The position numbers and the translations under genes are program-made. Under the pieces are notes generated by a model. It ran no database searches, was not told the origin of the DNA, and worked only from the letters and a program-made list of their open reading frames with translations. From NCBI RefSeq assembly GCF_010730355.1, contig NZ_AP022576.1, positions 6,138,001 through 6,202,000 of the forward strand: 64,000 nt of DNA. Reading direction: 5' to 3'. Below, in pieces: positions 52,918-62,010 of the stretch; positions within the stretch are counted from its first letter, which is position 1, and each line of letters starts with the position of its first letter. Origin of the DNA: Mycobacterium florentinum (GTDB lineage Bacteria; Actinomycetota; Actinomycetes; Mycobacteriales; Mycobacteriaceae).

Positions 52918-54908
52918 TTAGGCTTCAGCGATACTCGGAACCGTACAATGCGACGGGCGGCTTGGCGGCGATCGGCATCCTAAACCAACTTGGGCGTCCT
53001 GACACAGAACCGCTAGAAGTGCTGATTCGCGAGGCCGTTCAGAATTGCTGGGACGCGAAGCGGCCCGATTCACAAGGCATCCGTGTTGAAATCGGCCGCT
53101 CGACGCTCGACAGTGAAATGGTCACCCGATTGCGAGACAACGTGCTCGTGGATCCGCCCCCTGGTCTTGCTCTTGCGAAAGAACTTCGCGATGGCATGTG
53201 CACTCTGTATGTCGCCGACTTCGGCACGCACGGTCTTGCCGGGCCGACTCGAGCGGACCGACAGGGCGAGCCGCGTGACTTCGTCGATTTCGTCCGCAAT
53301 ATTGGTCAGCCGCCCGACAAGGACTTCGGGGGTGGGTCTTTTGGCTACGGAAAAGCCGCCTTTTATATCGCAAGCACAGCTAGGACGGTCGTGATCGATA
53401 GCCTGTGCGAAGTGGCCTCCGGGAAGTTTGAGCGCAGGTTACTTGGTTGCGCTCTTGGTGACACATTTGATGTCAATGGCGTTCCGTACACCGGCAGGCA
53501 TTGGTGGGGCCGCATGGTCAACGGAGCGCCAGAGCCCGTCACCGGCGACGAGGCCGACGAGATCGCCGACTTGCTTGGCCTCCCCGCCAGGGCTGGTGCA
53601 GATGGCAGAGGAACTACGGTCCTCGTTGTGGCGCCCTCCGTCCACATCGAGACGGATGACGGCGTCGACGCCACGATGGACTTTATCGCCGAGGCAATCG
53701 CTTGGAACTTCTGGCCCAGGATGATCGACACTTTGGGCGGCGCAAGGCGAACCATGGAGTTCGTACTTCGCGACAACGGCAAGCCTATTCGGATACCCAA
53801 CCCGCGATCACATCAGCGCTTGCGTGGGTTTGTCGAGGCGATGGACCGTCATCGCCAGGAACCCACAGATGATGTCGACGACCTGACCATTGACACCGAG
53901 ATTCGCAGCCTTCGCCCAGTGAGACGGCTGGGCCGCTTGACCATACAAAAAGGTCCGGTAGCACCTGCGGATTTGGCTGACCGACCTGTTCCCCGAGGGG
54001 CCCGGATAACCGCGACTAGTGTCCACCACGTGGCGCTTATGCGAACCCCCGAATTGGTCGTGAATTACTTCGCCGGCGCGGCGCCGGCCAGCGGCAGGCT
54101 GGGTTATTCGGGCGTGTTTAAGTGCGCGCTCGATGTTGACGATATGTTCAAAGCTGCCGAGCCTCCGACCCATGATGACTGGATCTATCGAGCTGTGCAG
54201 GATCGGCAGTGGAGATCGTTCGTGAAGATCGCGTTGGAACGCGTCGAGCGCCATTGCCGGCTCGCGGCTGGCTACGATGCTTCGGTACAGCAACTGCGAG
54301 AATCAGACGCAATTCCGCTTGGCGAGTTCGCAGATGCGCTTGCGGCACTTATGCCCGGCCAAGATGGGCCGGGGGCTAGAAGACAAGGGCCCAAGCGCGA
54401 TACCAAATCCGGAACCCGCCGCCGGGCGCCAGGTCGAAGGGTTGTCGACAAAGTCACCGAAGACGCGTGGGTCGACGCCACCACGTCGCGGAACGCTGAA
54501 CAAAACGCTGGTAACACCGGGGATCACAGCGGGCGAGACTCGGCAACGCGGCAGCGGCCGCGGCCTCTGCCACCGCCTCAGACTCGGGTCGCAGGTGACC
54601 CTAGTCCCGTAATCTCCTTGGACGGCACGCCCGTCATCGCATACCCATTTGAATTGCGCACCAAAGGGAATCGTGTCCGACTGACCGCAGACGTAGAGAT
54701 CATGACCAACGATGGTGCGCTCGTCGAGCTAGAACCCCCTATCGGATACGTGAGGCCTACCGTGCATTGCTGGGTCGACCCTTCTGGATCGCGTTATGCA
54801 GCAGCTGAATTGACGGTCGGTCCTGATGGCGTCGACGGTGAGTGGGCGGTCGAGATTGAGCTCAGAGACGAAATGATGAGAGTGGACTTGGCAGTGGAGG
54901 CGATTTGA
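52914..54908 (+). CDS. GHKL ATPase, MORC/MutL-like
   Basis: 664 aa from GTG 52914. N box LIREAVQNCWDAK (Glu40, Asn44, Asp47), G1 VADFGTHGL (Asp102), G2 GGGSFGYGKAAF (139-150), G3-like GTTVLVVAP. A middle domain follows, then a low-complexity basic/Pro linker (about 485-560) and a C-terminal beta-rich domain. ATP-driven dimerisation on DNA is the family behaviour. Coupled by 4-nt overlaps to the nuclease gene upstream and the next gene downstream. Confidence 0.87.
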   Translation: MIRLQRYSEPYNATGGLAAIGILNQLGRPDTEPLEVLIREAVQNCWDAKRPDSQGIRVEIGRSTLDSEMVTRLRDNVLVDPPPGLALAKELRDGMCTLYVADFGTHGLAGPTRADRQGEPRDFVDFVRNIGQPPDKDFGGGSFGYGKAAFYIASTARTVVIDSLCEVASGKFERRLLGCALGDTFDVNGVPYTGRHWWGRMVNGAPEPVTGDEADEIADLLGLPARAGADGRGTTVLVVAPSVHIETDDGVDATMDFIAEAIAWNFWPRMIDTLGGARRTMEFVLRDNGKPIRIPNPRSHQRLRGFVEAMDRHRQEPTDDVDDLTIDTEIRSLRPVRRLGRLTIQKGPVAPADLADRPVPRGARITATSVHHVALMRTPELVVNYFAGAAPASGRLGYSGVFKCALDVDDMFKAAEPPTHDDWIYRAVQDRQWRSFVKIALERVERHCRLAAGYDASVQQLRESDAIPLGEFADALAALMPGQDGPGARRQGPKRDTKSGTRRRAPGRRVVDKVTEDAWVDATTSRNAEQNAGNTGDHSGRDSATRQRPRPLPPPQTRVAGDPSPVISLDGTPVIAYPFELRTKGNRVRLTADVEIMTNDGALVELEPPIGYVRPTVHCWVDPSGSRYAAAELTVGPDGVDGEWAVEIELRDEMMRVDLAVEAI

Positions 54909-55798
54909 AGACTGCGGGAGCCACCCCATATTTGTTGCCGCCGGACTCGGTAATGGTCACTCAACCTTGGTGTGTTGCCGATGGCGTAGAAATCGGTGAC
55001 CGAGTTGATCATTGGGATCCCTTTACGGATCTTCAACTAGTGCGCGTCGTAGAGGTGGACCTCGAGGGTGTGCGCGACGCTTGCGCGTTGCCAAATGACG
55101 CAGCATTTGCGATCGCCACGACGTGGTCCTCGAACAGAACTCGGACCACGGGCGACGGACCCGTGGTCGAGCTGGGATCTCTGCGCGGACTGGCGCGAAC
55201 TGCTTTAACACTCTGTGTACCTGGGGCCTTGTCTGGAGGTCGATTGGCCCTGCGGACGCGATTGGTTCTACGCAGCCCCGGTAGGGCCCCGTCGCCAATC
55301 TCTCCCCGCCGGTTCGGTGCAATCCTGTGGGAGGAGGAGACGCAGATCTTGCTCGAAGGTGGGGCGGCGCGATTCCCAATCACGGCAGCCGATTTCAAGG
55401 CACTGCCTAACTATCCAGACAATGCGGCTTGGGTACTGGACTGGGATCCCGATGAACTCGAAGCGCCGGTGCTGGGCGGTATGCGACTCATCGTCAACAG
55501 CAGCCACGAAGTGATGCCCGAGCTGCTGCGCTCAGGCAGCTCAGACCCAAGAGCCGGGCTCTTAAGGTCGTTCGTAACGTTCGATGTTGCTAGATCGCTT
55601 ATTGCTGGCGCGTTGCGTAACGATCGTTTCGTGGACGAACCAGAGGCTTTCGACGACGGCACTGTAGGCCGGATGCTGTTCGAGCTCATTTCGATGTGCT
55701 GGCCGGGCATGCAACTGCCAGCCCTCCAGTCGCGCAGTCTTCAGGATTCAGCCCGGCTGTTTGCCGAGTTGCAAGCAAGGTTCGGAGTAGTCGGGTGA
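54905..55798 (+). CDS. Unknown protein in the Z1 operon
   Basis: 297 aa from TTG 54905 (TTGA overlap with the GHKL stop). Mixed alpha/beta: GDRVDHWDPFTDLQLVRVVEVD, FGAILWEEETQILLEGG, then a helical end (SRSLQDSARLFAELQARF). A Trp/Asp patch AAWVLDWDPDEL is near residue 175. I recognise no catalytic motif. Its fixed position between the GHKL and DUF6339-like genes suggests it is a structural or specificity subunit. Confidence 0.6.
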   Translation: MKTAGATPYLLPPDSVMVTQPWCVADGVEIGDRVDHWDPFTDLQLVRVVEVDLEGVRDACALPNDAAFAIATTWSSNRTRTTGDGPVVELGSLRGLARTALTLCVPGALSGGRLALRTRLVLRSPGRAPSPISPRRFGAILWEEETQILLEGGAARFPITAADFKALPNYPDNAAWVLDWDPDELEAPVLGGMRLIVNSSHEVMPELLRSGSSDPRAGLLRSFVTFDVARSLIAGALRNDRFVDEPEAFDDGTVGRMLFELISMCWPGMQLPALQSRSLQDSARLFAELQARFGVVG

Positions 55799-57003
55799 TC
55801 GTCCTTCCGCGCATCGACAGACAGACTGCGCTTGAGCTACTTAATAGCCACCTAAGCGAAGACTTGCTCGAAATCAGCAGTCGCATGCCCGACCAAACTC
55901 CGGTTGTCACGTTCACCCCAGTAGGGGGTTTGCGGATTGACGACCAGCAACTTATCGATCTCCGCAAGGAGGTGGTGGAACTCGCCTGTCGGTACGGGAT
56001 GCCGGGCCGGATTACCAGCCTTTCTGTGTTCGAGGGACGTTTAGCTCGCCTGCTGCACGAGCGTATTCCGATGTCTCTCAACGAGGCTTCACATGAAGAA
56101 GTGTGGAGCTACCTGACCTGCTGCTGGCTCCTCGACATAGCAGTCTGGAGATTCGGCAAAGACGCTGATGCGCGTAGGTTCATCGGTGATGTTAACCGCA
56201 ATACATTTAGGCGGCTCTGGTGGAGGGCCGCAATTATGGGTCCTCAGGTGGATCTCACTCGTCTAGGTGAAGATGAGCTAGTGAACATTACTGAGCGCCC
56301 CACAATCGCAAGCGATCACAGGCTGGCACGCACGGTTGCGTTCGAGTTTCTGGATCGCGTTGACCGCGGTGAGGCCGAACCACGCATGCTGCTGATGCGT
56401 GACGCTATGAAAAGATTGCTCCGCCTGACGCCGTTTATTTCCTTTGCAGCACTGCGCGATAACGAGGTTCGTGAGGTCGTTGAGGATTGCTTCGACGCAG
56501 CAGCTCTAGCTCTCTCGCGCGAGTCCGGAGATACCGGTGGGCGTCACCGCAGCTTGTCGAAAGTCGAAGCTAGGGGCGCGCACCGCGACGTGCCGCCAGT
56601 TAGCCCCGGCGTCGTCGCGATTGAACGAATGACGATGACAGAAGACGAACCCGCGAAAAATCCTTCTTCTACGGGTGTGACGCCGGATTTCGAGAATGTT
56701 GCGCAGACAGCATTGGGGATTGCCCGTCGGGTGGGTAGCGTCACGAACAGCAATTTGCGAGAGATAGTGCCGATTACGTCAGGTGAGGCAAGGGAGGTAC
56801 TGCAAACGCTGATGAAGGAAGGGCTGCTGGCGCGGCGGGGTGTGAGACGTGGAACTTACTATGTGTTGGCGGAGTCGGCGGCCACCCCGGACACGGCTTG
56901 GCCCCCGCAAACACCAACGGAAACAACTGAACTCGGAGAAATGGATGTCAGTGCTGCGAGCAGTGAATCCGCCTTGCGCCGACTCCTTCGCAGAGTCAAG
57001 TGA
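55795..57003 (+). CDS. DUF6339-like protein with C-terminal winged helix
   Basis: 402 aa from GTG 55795 (GTGA overlap). Residues 60-250 contain VWSYLTCCWLLDIAVWRFG, RFIGDVNRNTFRRLWWRA and ITERPTIASDHRLAR, the DUF6339 hallmarks. After a Thr/Pro linker, residues 310-360 (IARRVGSVTNSNLREIV...EVLQTLMKEGLL) form a winged helix for DNA binding. Stands where AIPR occurs in Mza-type loci. Last gene of the coupled run. Confidence 0.75.
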   Translation: MIVLPRIDRQTALELLNSHLSEDLLEISSRMPDQTPVVTFTPVGGLRIDDQQLIDLRKEVVELACRYGMPGRITSLSVFEGRLARLLHERIPMSLNEASHEEVWSYLTCCWLLDIAVWRFGKDADARRFIGDVNRNTFRRLWWRAAIMGPQVDLTRLGEDELVNITERPTIASDHRLARTVAFEFLDRVDRGEAEPRMLLMRDAMKRLLRLTPFISFAALRDNEVREVVEDCFDAAALALSRESGDTGGRHRSLSKVEARGAHRDVPPVSPGVVAIERMTMTEDEPAKNPSSTGVTPDFENVAQTALGIARRVGSVTNSNLREIVPITSGEAREVLQTLMKEGLLARRGVRRGTYYVLAESAATPDTAWPPQTPTETTELGEMDVSAASSESALRRLLRRVK

Positions 57004-57055
57004 AGATCAAAATTTCCGTGGCGGTAGGCGTCGCTCCGACGATAAAGGATAGTTA

Positions 57056-57562
57056 ATGGGTTCGCAGGAAGCGCCGCGAGCAGCCGACTCGTCGCCTCCA
57101 CCGCTCAGCGAGAGCGTCCGCCGCCAGATGAGCGCAATGCCCACGAGAGACACCGGCACAGAGATGGCTCTCCGGAGAGAGCTTCACAGGCGGGGGTTGC
57201 GTTTCCGTGTGCAAGTCCGAACACTTCCTGGGCGGCCCGACGTCGCCTTCACGCGTGCGCGGATAGCGGTGTTCGTCGACGGCTGCTTCTGGCATCGCTG
57301 TCCCTCACACGGCACCTCACCAAAAAACAATGCGGAGTGGTGGGCCGCGAAGCTTGAGGCGAACGTGATCAGAGACAAAAAGAAAGACGAGATGCTGCGG
57401 TGTCTCGGCTGGCTACCCATCCACATTTGGGAACACGAAGACCCTGGCGAGGCTGCCGAGGCGATTCACAATCTTTGGCGAATGCGGGTCCATCCTCCGA
57501 AAGATATGGTGGATGGGTCCGCTAATGCGTGTTCGTGGAACGACATCCAGCGGCCCGAGTGA
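57056..57562 (+). CDS. Very short patch repair (Vsr) endonuclease
   Basis: 168 aa; AAGGA precedes ATG 57056, a later start near residue 25 is possible. Vsr core: MSAMPTRDTGTEMALRRELH (Glu36), LPGRPDVAF (Asp62), VFVDGCFWHRCP (His80) and NAEWWAAKLEANVIRDKK. Nicks beside T:G mismatches made by deamination of 5-methylcytosine. Paired with the C5 methyltransferase that follows. About 50 nt after the DUF6339-like gene. Confidence 0.92.
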   Translation: MGSQEAPRAADSSPPPLSESVRRQMSAMPTRDTGTEMALRRELHRRGLRFRVQVRTLPGRPDVAFTRARIAVFVDGCFWHRCPSHGTSPKNNAEWWAAKLEANVIRDKKKDEMLRCLGWLPIHIWEHEDPGEAAEAIHNLWRMRVHPPKDMVDGSANACSWNDIQRPE

Positions 57563-57654
57563 CTGGGCACCTTCGACGTGGGCGGACCACCGCGGCTTCG
57601 GCGCGCAACGGCGCGCCTCAGTACTGTGTCGCCCCCCTCACTTAATCTGGCTGT

Positions 57655-59598
57655 ATGACCGCGCGCCAAGTGACGACTTCTGGATCGTCGTATGCGGTTA
57701 AGCAGATTCGTGGGCCGTTCGTCGAGCTTGATCCGCACCCATGCCACACGCGTTCGGATACGGATCTCGCCGCGCTCTGCACCGATCTGCGGGCTCACGG
57801 TGTGCCGTTGGTGGCAGACCTGTTCAGTGGAGCCGGTGGTATGAGTCTCGGTTTCGAGGAAGCCGGTTTCAGGGTGGTTTTGGGGGTCGACCACTATGGC
57901 TTTGCAGTGGAGACGCATCGGCATCATTTCGCCGGGATGTCGTTGGACGACGACCTAGCGGACCCAGCAATGATTGAGCGGGTCGCAAAGCTGTTAAAGC
58001 GCAACAAAATCGACGTCCTAACCGGCGGCCCGCCGTGCCAGCCGTTTTCTAGGGCGGGACGGTCGATGATTCGGCACCGCGTTTTGACGGGCGTAGCCGA
58101 TCCGCATGACGAACGTCGTGACCTGTGGCGGTCCTTCTTGGAAGTTGTTCAGTTGGCACGCCCTCGGGCAGTAGTCATGGAGAACGTTCCTGATATGGCG
58201 CTAGACCGCGAAATGTTCATCTTGCGCAGCATGACCGAGGAACTCGAACAAATCGGTTATTCGGTCTCCGCGCGCGTGATAGATAGTTGGCGCTTCGGCG
58301 TACCCCAAATGCGGCAGCGCTTGCTATTGGTCGCCCTCAAAAGCCGCATCCGTTTCACTTGGCCGGCAGAATCAGAGAAGCGGGTTACTTTGTGGAACGC
58401 TATTGGTGATATGCCTGAAGTCGAAGGTGGATGGCGTCCGGCCGGCGGAGCTTTCGGATGGGCGAATTACGTTGGGCCTCGTACTGAATACCAAACGTGG
58501 ATGCGACGAAACGTCTCGGCGGCAGATGCCTGCAAACTATTCGACCACATTACTAGGCCCGTTCGCGAGGATGACCGTGCCGCATTTGAATCTATGACCC
58601 ACAAGACGAAGTACACGGACTTAGCGCCCGAGTACCAGCGCTATCGCAAAGATATCTTTGATGACAAGTACAAGAAGCTCGATGAGAACGATCTTTCTCG
58701 CACAATAACAGCACACATTGCGAAAGACGGTTATTGGTATATCCACCCCAGACAGCCGCGTACACTCACGGTCCGTGAGGCCGCTCGGATTCAAACTTTT
58801 CCGGATGATTTTCGTTTTGCTGGGCCACCGTCGGCAGCTTTCAAGCAGATCGGTAACGCGGTCCCACCCCTAGTCGGAGAGGTGATTGCTAAGGCGGTAA
58901 GGACTTCACTGGCGTCAGGAACGAAGGCTGGGCTTTCCACTCGAGAGACTTCCGGGAAGTTGGCACGTTGGTTTCAACAACAGTCTTCCATCGCTGCGAT
59001 CCCGTGGTTCAAGACTGGGAACCGTTGGAAGTTCCTTCTAGCCGAACTTCTTCTTGACCGCGCGACGCCGACTGTCATGAACGCGGTGTGGCCGATCATC
59101 GACAAGCGGCACGACATCCGCCCTGGAGAGTTGCCCGATGACGAGGCGGTCGATCTCCTCGACGAACTCATGTCGGGAGTGGGCCGCGGCCAGCGGATTT
59201 CGGCGGTGCGTCAGCTTGTTGCGCAGTTGTCTGCTGCCCCAAATGCGTTGTGGGAGCCAACAATCGACCGCACAGTACTCTCGGTCATACCGTCTGCAGT
59301 GGCGGACTTACTGGAGCTCGCTTTGCCAATCAGCCACGAAGGGCGAGATAGCGAGGAGCCTGTACTAATCACTAAGGGTGTTTTGCGCGTCACCAGCCGG
59401 TTCCAAGGCAACGACGCCGACAAGAGAAATGTGCAGACTGATGGGCGCATCGCGGTGGCCAGCATGATCGGCTTCGGCGACGATTCGCGGCCTGCGCACT
59501 TGGGGCTTATCGCGTTGGCGGCTGACATTTGTCTGGTGGAAAAGCCGCTGTGCGGCGATTGTCCCCTAAGCAGGTGGTGCGCGGCAGCCGGCGGTTAG
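57655..59598 (+). CDS. C5-cytosine DNA methyltransferase fused to an EndoIII-like FeS domain
   Basis: 647 aa. Methyltransferase motifs: I DLFSGAGGMSLGF (55-67), IV GGPPCQPFS with catalytic Cys128, VI MENVPD (Glu176), VIII RQRLLLVA, X QIGNAVPP (398-405). Residues 440-647 resemble EndoIII/MutY glycosylases and end in Cys626-x6-Cys633-x2-Cys636-x5-Cys642, the exact [4Fe-4S] pattern. The GVG hairpin and catalytic Asp seem absent (VIPSAVA, PVLITKGVLRV), so the domain may only bind DNA. ATG 57655, probably leaderless. The recognition site is unknown. Confidence 0.9.
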   Translation: MTARQVTTSGSSYAVKQIRGPFVELDPHPCHTRSDTDLAALCTDLRAHGVPLVADLFSGAGGMSLGFEEAGFRVVLGVDHYGFAVETHRHHFAGMSLDDDLADPAMIERVAKLLKRNKIDVLTGGPPCQPFSRAGRSMIRHRVLTGVADPHDERRDLWRSFLEVVQLARPRAVVMENVPDMALDREMFILRSMTEELEQIGYSVSARVIDSWRFGVPQMRQRLLLVALKSRIRFTWPAESEKRVTLWNAIGDMPEVEGGWRPAGGAFGWANYVGPRTEYQTWMRRNVSAADACKLFDHITRPVREDDRAAFESMTHKTKYTDLAPEYQRYRKDIFDDKYKKLDENDLSRTITAHIAKDGYWYIHPRQPRTLTVREAARIQTFPDDFRFAGPPSAAFKQIGNAVPPLVGEVIAKAVRTSLASGTKAGLSTRETSGKLARWFQQQSSIAAIPWFKTGNRWKFLLAELLLDRATPTVMNAVWPIIDKRHDIRPGELPDDEAVDLLDELMSGVGRGQRISAVRQLVAQLSAAPNALWEPTIDRTVLSVIPSAVADLLELALPISHEGRDSEEPVLITKGVLRVTSRFQGNDADKRNVQTDGRIAVASMIGFGDDSRPAHLGLIALAADICLVEKPLCGDCPLSRWCAAAGG

Positions 59599-60880
59599 AA
59601 ACCTAGCCCCCGGGCAAGCTCGGGGTGTTGGTCTTGCATGAAGGCCATTACCTTCTTGAAGGCTTCGTAGTGACCTGACTGAATTGCCGCTGATTTAAGC
59701 GCTAACCCGATCTCCGGCAGCGAGCCGGTGGCTGGTGCTTTGTCGTCGTTCTCAGTCCCGTCGTCAAGGTCGTCAGTTGTGTCCGCGTTGTGGCGGCGGT
59801 AAACACGGTCGGCAAGAATGCATAACTCACTGACGGGTCGCTCCAACATCTGTTTGAGCTGGGCAGGTACCGACACCCGCATCTTTGCGACATTGATATT
59901 GAAAACCTCATCAAGACTGCTCGTGAAGTCGAGACTCGCGCGGGCCAGCTTTGTGTGTTCGTCGATGCCACGGGTACCCGCCCAGCTACCCCATTGCACC
60001 AGCCGGTTCTCCCGATACACATAGAGGCCCTGCTGCCGGTTCCAATTGAGCGGTCCGGCCGCGTTCTCGAATGCGTCGGGAGAGCTAAATGTTCTTTTCC
60101 CAGGGGAGGATGTAGCGACGGAGCTCGACTGCTCCAACCCCCCGTTGCGCTCTCCAACTCGAACTGCTGGGTCGACAGTTGCTGCGTCCCCGGTTCGTGG
60201 CGAACGAATGGGTCCCACGCTAAGAGCTTGTCACCATTGACGCTGATAGAAATCCTGGGAGCGTTGTTCTCGCCGGTTATGAACCGGTGGAACACCATCG
60301 CCAAGTGACGCTTGGTCTTCTCGACCAGCACCTCGAAACGTCGCTTAGCCCACCCGCCGGCGGCACCAGAAGCGGGAAGTACGCGGTCCAGATTCTGCCA
60401 TACGACGACGGTGCCCGTCCCTGTGCCGAGCAACTCTTCGCTCCTAGCGACAGCATGATCGCGTGGGTTCTCGGCAAGGACCCAATCGTCCAGCTCGGCA
60501 ATGAGATCCAAATCCAGCGATCTCCACAGCGGACGTTTGCGATCGGCTGATCTAGAGACAACAGTCACGCAACGAGCTTGGGACAGCGATGCCGTCTTAA
60601 GTCCAAGTCCGTATCGCCCAAGGTCGCCCGAACCGTAGGTGCGGCGGCTACCGAAGCGGAGGGCCTCAAGCATGCCCCGCGCGTTCAGGCCAGCACCATT
60701 GTCGGCAACATAGACGGTGGAGGCCTGACCAGCGAACTCGATTTCGACTCCCACATCGGTCGCGCCGGCGGCGATACTGTTGTCTATAAGGTCGGCAACC
60801 GCGCTGACGAAATCGTACCCAATGTCCCGCAACGACGATGTGAGCCGAGCGGCCGATGGCGCGGCATTGGAAAGTTTCAT
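59595..60880 (-). pseudogene. Second GHKL ATPase, disrupted by two frameshifts
   Basis: Reads intact from ATG 60880: AVADLIDNSIAAGATD (N box), VADNGAGLN (G1), GRYGLGLKTASL (G2). At the six-base G-run (60138-60143 region) the frame shifts to VELRRYILPWEKN, and at the A-run about 45 nt further it shifts again to FSSPDAFENAAGPLNWNRQQ, continuing to 59595. One base fewer in each run restores a continuous protein of about 428 aa. Convergent with the methyltransferase, stops overlapping by 4 nt. Real decay or homopolymer sequencing errors cannot be told apart here. Confidence 0.82.
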
Positions 60881-61043
60881 CGATTCAAGGCTCCAGGTTC
60901 CGTCCTGACGTTGGCCTTAAGTTAAACAGCAGGCACAGACAATATCGGACCGACTCGCGCGGCACACCCCAACTTTCGGCGTCTGCTGCGTACCGGGATT
61001 TGCCGTAGCGCAGACCACGGCGCCAAGGCCCGATCGGCGCTCC

Positions 61044-61757
61044 ATGTCAAGTCTCGCAAGTTCTAAGAGTAGAAATGCAGGGCCGTCGGTTACGTTCATC
61101 GCTGTGGAAGCCAACGACCGAGCGCACGCCTTCGTACAGTGGTTGTCCAGCCTGACGCTACTCACTCGAACGTTCGACGCGTCTAAGGCGTGGCGGGAGC
61201 ACCGCTATCAGTTCGCCTACCGTTTAGGAGAGCTGCTCGCCGGCGCGACCGATACTGCTGGGGCTGTCCAGGGACCAGTTGTTTACGGTATTTGGCTCGA
61301 TTGGGGCTGCCTATATATCGGACAGACGACGGAGGCGTCGCGCCGGCTCCGCGACCTACCTGTTGGCGAAAGTCATCACCTCGCCACAACATTTCCTCCC
61401 GAGATATGGGATCGCGTGGTCGTCGTGGCCTGGCCAGCCTTGCCGGAAGCCGAAGTACTGATGGCCGACTTCGATTCGAACAGGATTGGTCTAGCGCTCG
61501 AGTACCGGCTGCAATCTCGGCTGAAACCATTGGTAAATTCCTGGCGCCGGACACCCAACGGCGGTTGGCGCGCTGTCGACTGGTCTAGAAGTACCTCGGT
61601 GGGAGCCCGCGCAGCAGCGCAGATCGACACGCTGTCAGAACGGCTGGATGAGCTCTTCGACCGCGCATCCACCGATGAGATCGGGGACGCGCCATTGGCA
61701 AGCCATGTACGTTGCGTAAGACCAAGGCGTCTTTTGTATGGTGAGCTGGGTTTGTAG
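61044..61757 (+). CDS. GIY-YIG nuclease-fold protein
   Basis: 237 aa from ATG 61044; GTG near 61104 is an alternative. VYGIWLDWGCLYIGQTTEASRRL carries the GIY...YIG pair (here GIW/YIG), with Arg in RLRDLP, Glu in LALEYRLQSRL and a late Asn (LVNSWRR). An N-terminal helix precedes it. The length and position in the island suggest a restriction or repair nuclease linked to the methyltransferase; this is inference. Last island gene. Confidence 0.7.
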   Translation: MSSLASSKSRNAGPSVTFIAVEANDRAHAFVQWLSSLTLLTRTFDASKAWREHRYQFAYRLGELLAGATDTAGAVQGPVVYGIWLDWGCLYIGQTTEASRRLRDLPVGESHHLATTFPPEIWDRVVVVAWPALPEAEVLMADFDSNRIGLALEYRLQSRLKPLVNSWRRTPNGGWRAVDWSRSTSVGARAAAQIDTLSERLDELFDRASTDEIGDAPLASHVRCVRPRRLLYGELGL

Positions 61758-61792
61758 GTGCTAATAAGTCGGCGCTCGATGAGATGATTTGC

Positions 61793-61828
61793 GTCGCGAC
61801 CCGGTTGGAAGTCGCGACCCGGTTGGAA
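61793..61828. repeat. Perfect 18-bp tandem duplication near the right island edge
   Basis: GTCGCGACCCGGTTGGAA is present twice in succession (61793-61810, 61811-61828). The surrounding 61758-62010 gap has no convincing gene. Each unit contains the palindromic TCGCGA. Confidence 0.8.
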
Positions 61829-62010
61829 ATTGTGAAATCAGGTTCCGATCAAGCGGCACGGCCCGACACATGCCGTGGCTGGGAGCGCGGCTAACCGGCT
61901 GCCTGCTGTTACAGGCTTCGACTCGGGACAAGCTTTCGATGTCGACACCCTGCCTACTCCTCGCCGCTGTGCTGTGATGTTGCTCAGAAGAATCACGTCG
62001 GGAGCATCGG

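Noticed and set aside
48569..62010. Prophage or integrative element
   Set aside because: No integrase, structural phage gene, tRNA site or long flanking direct repeat is visible.
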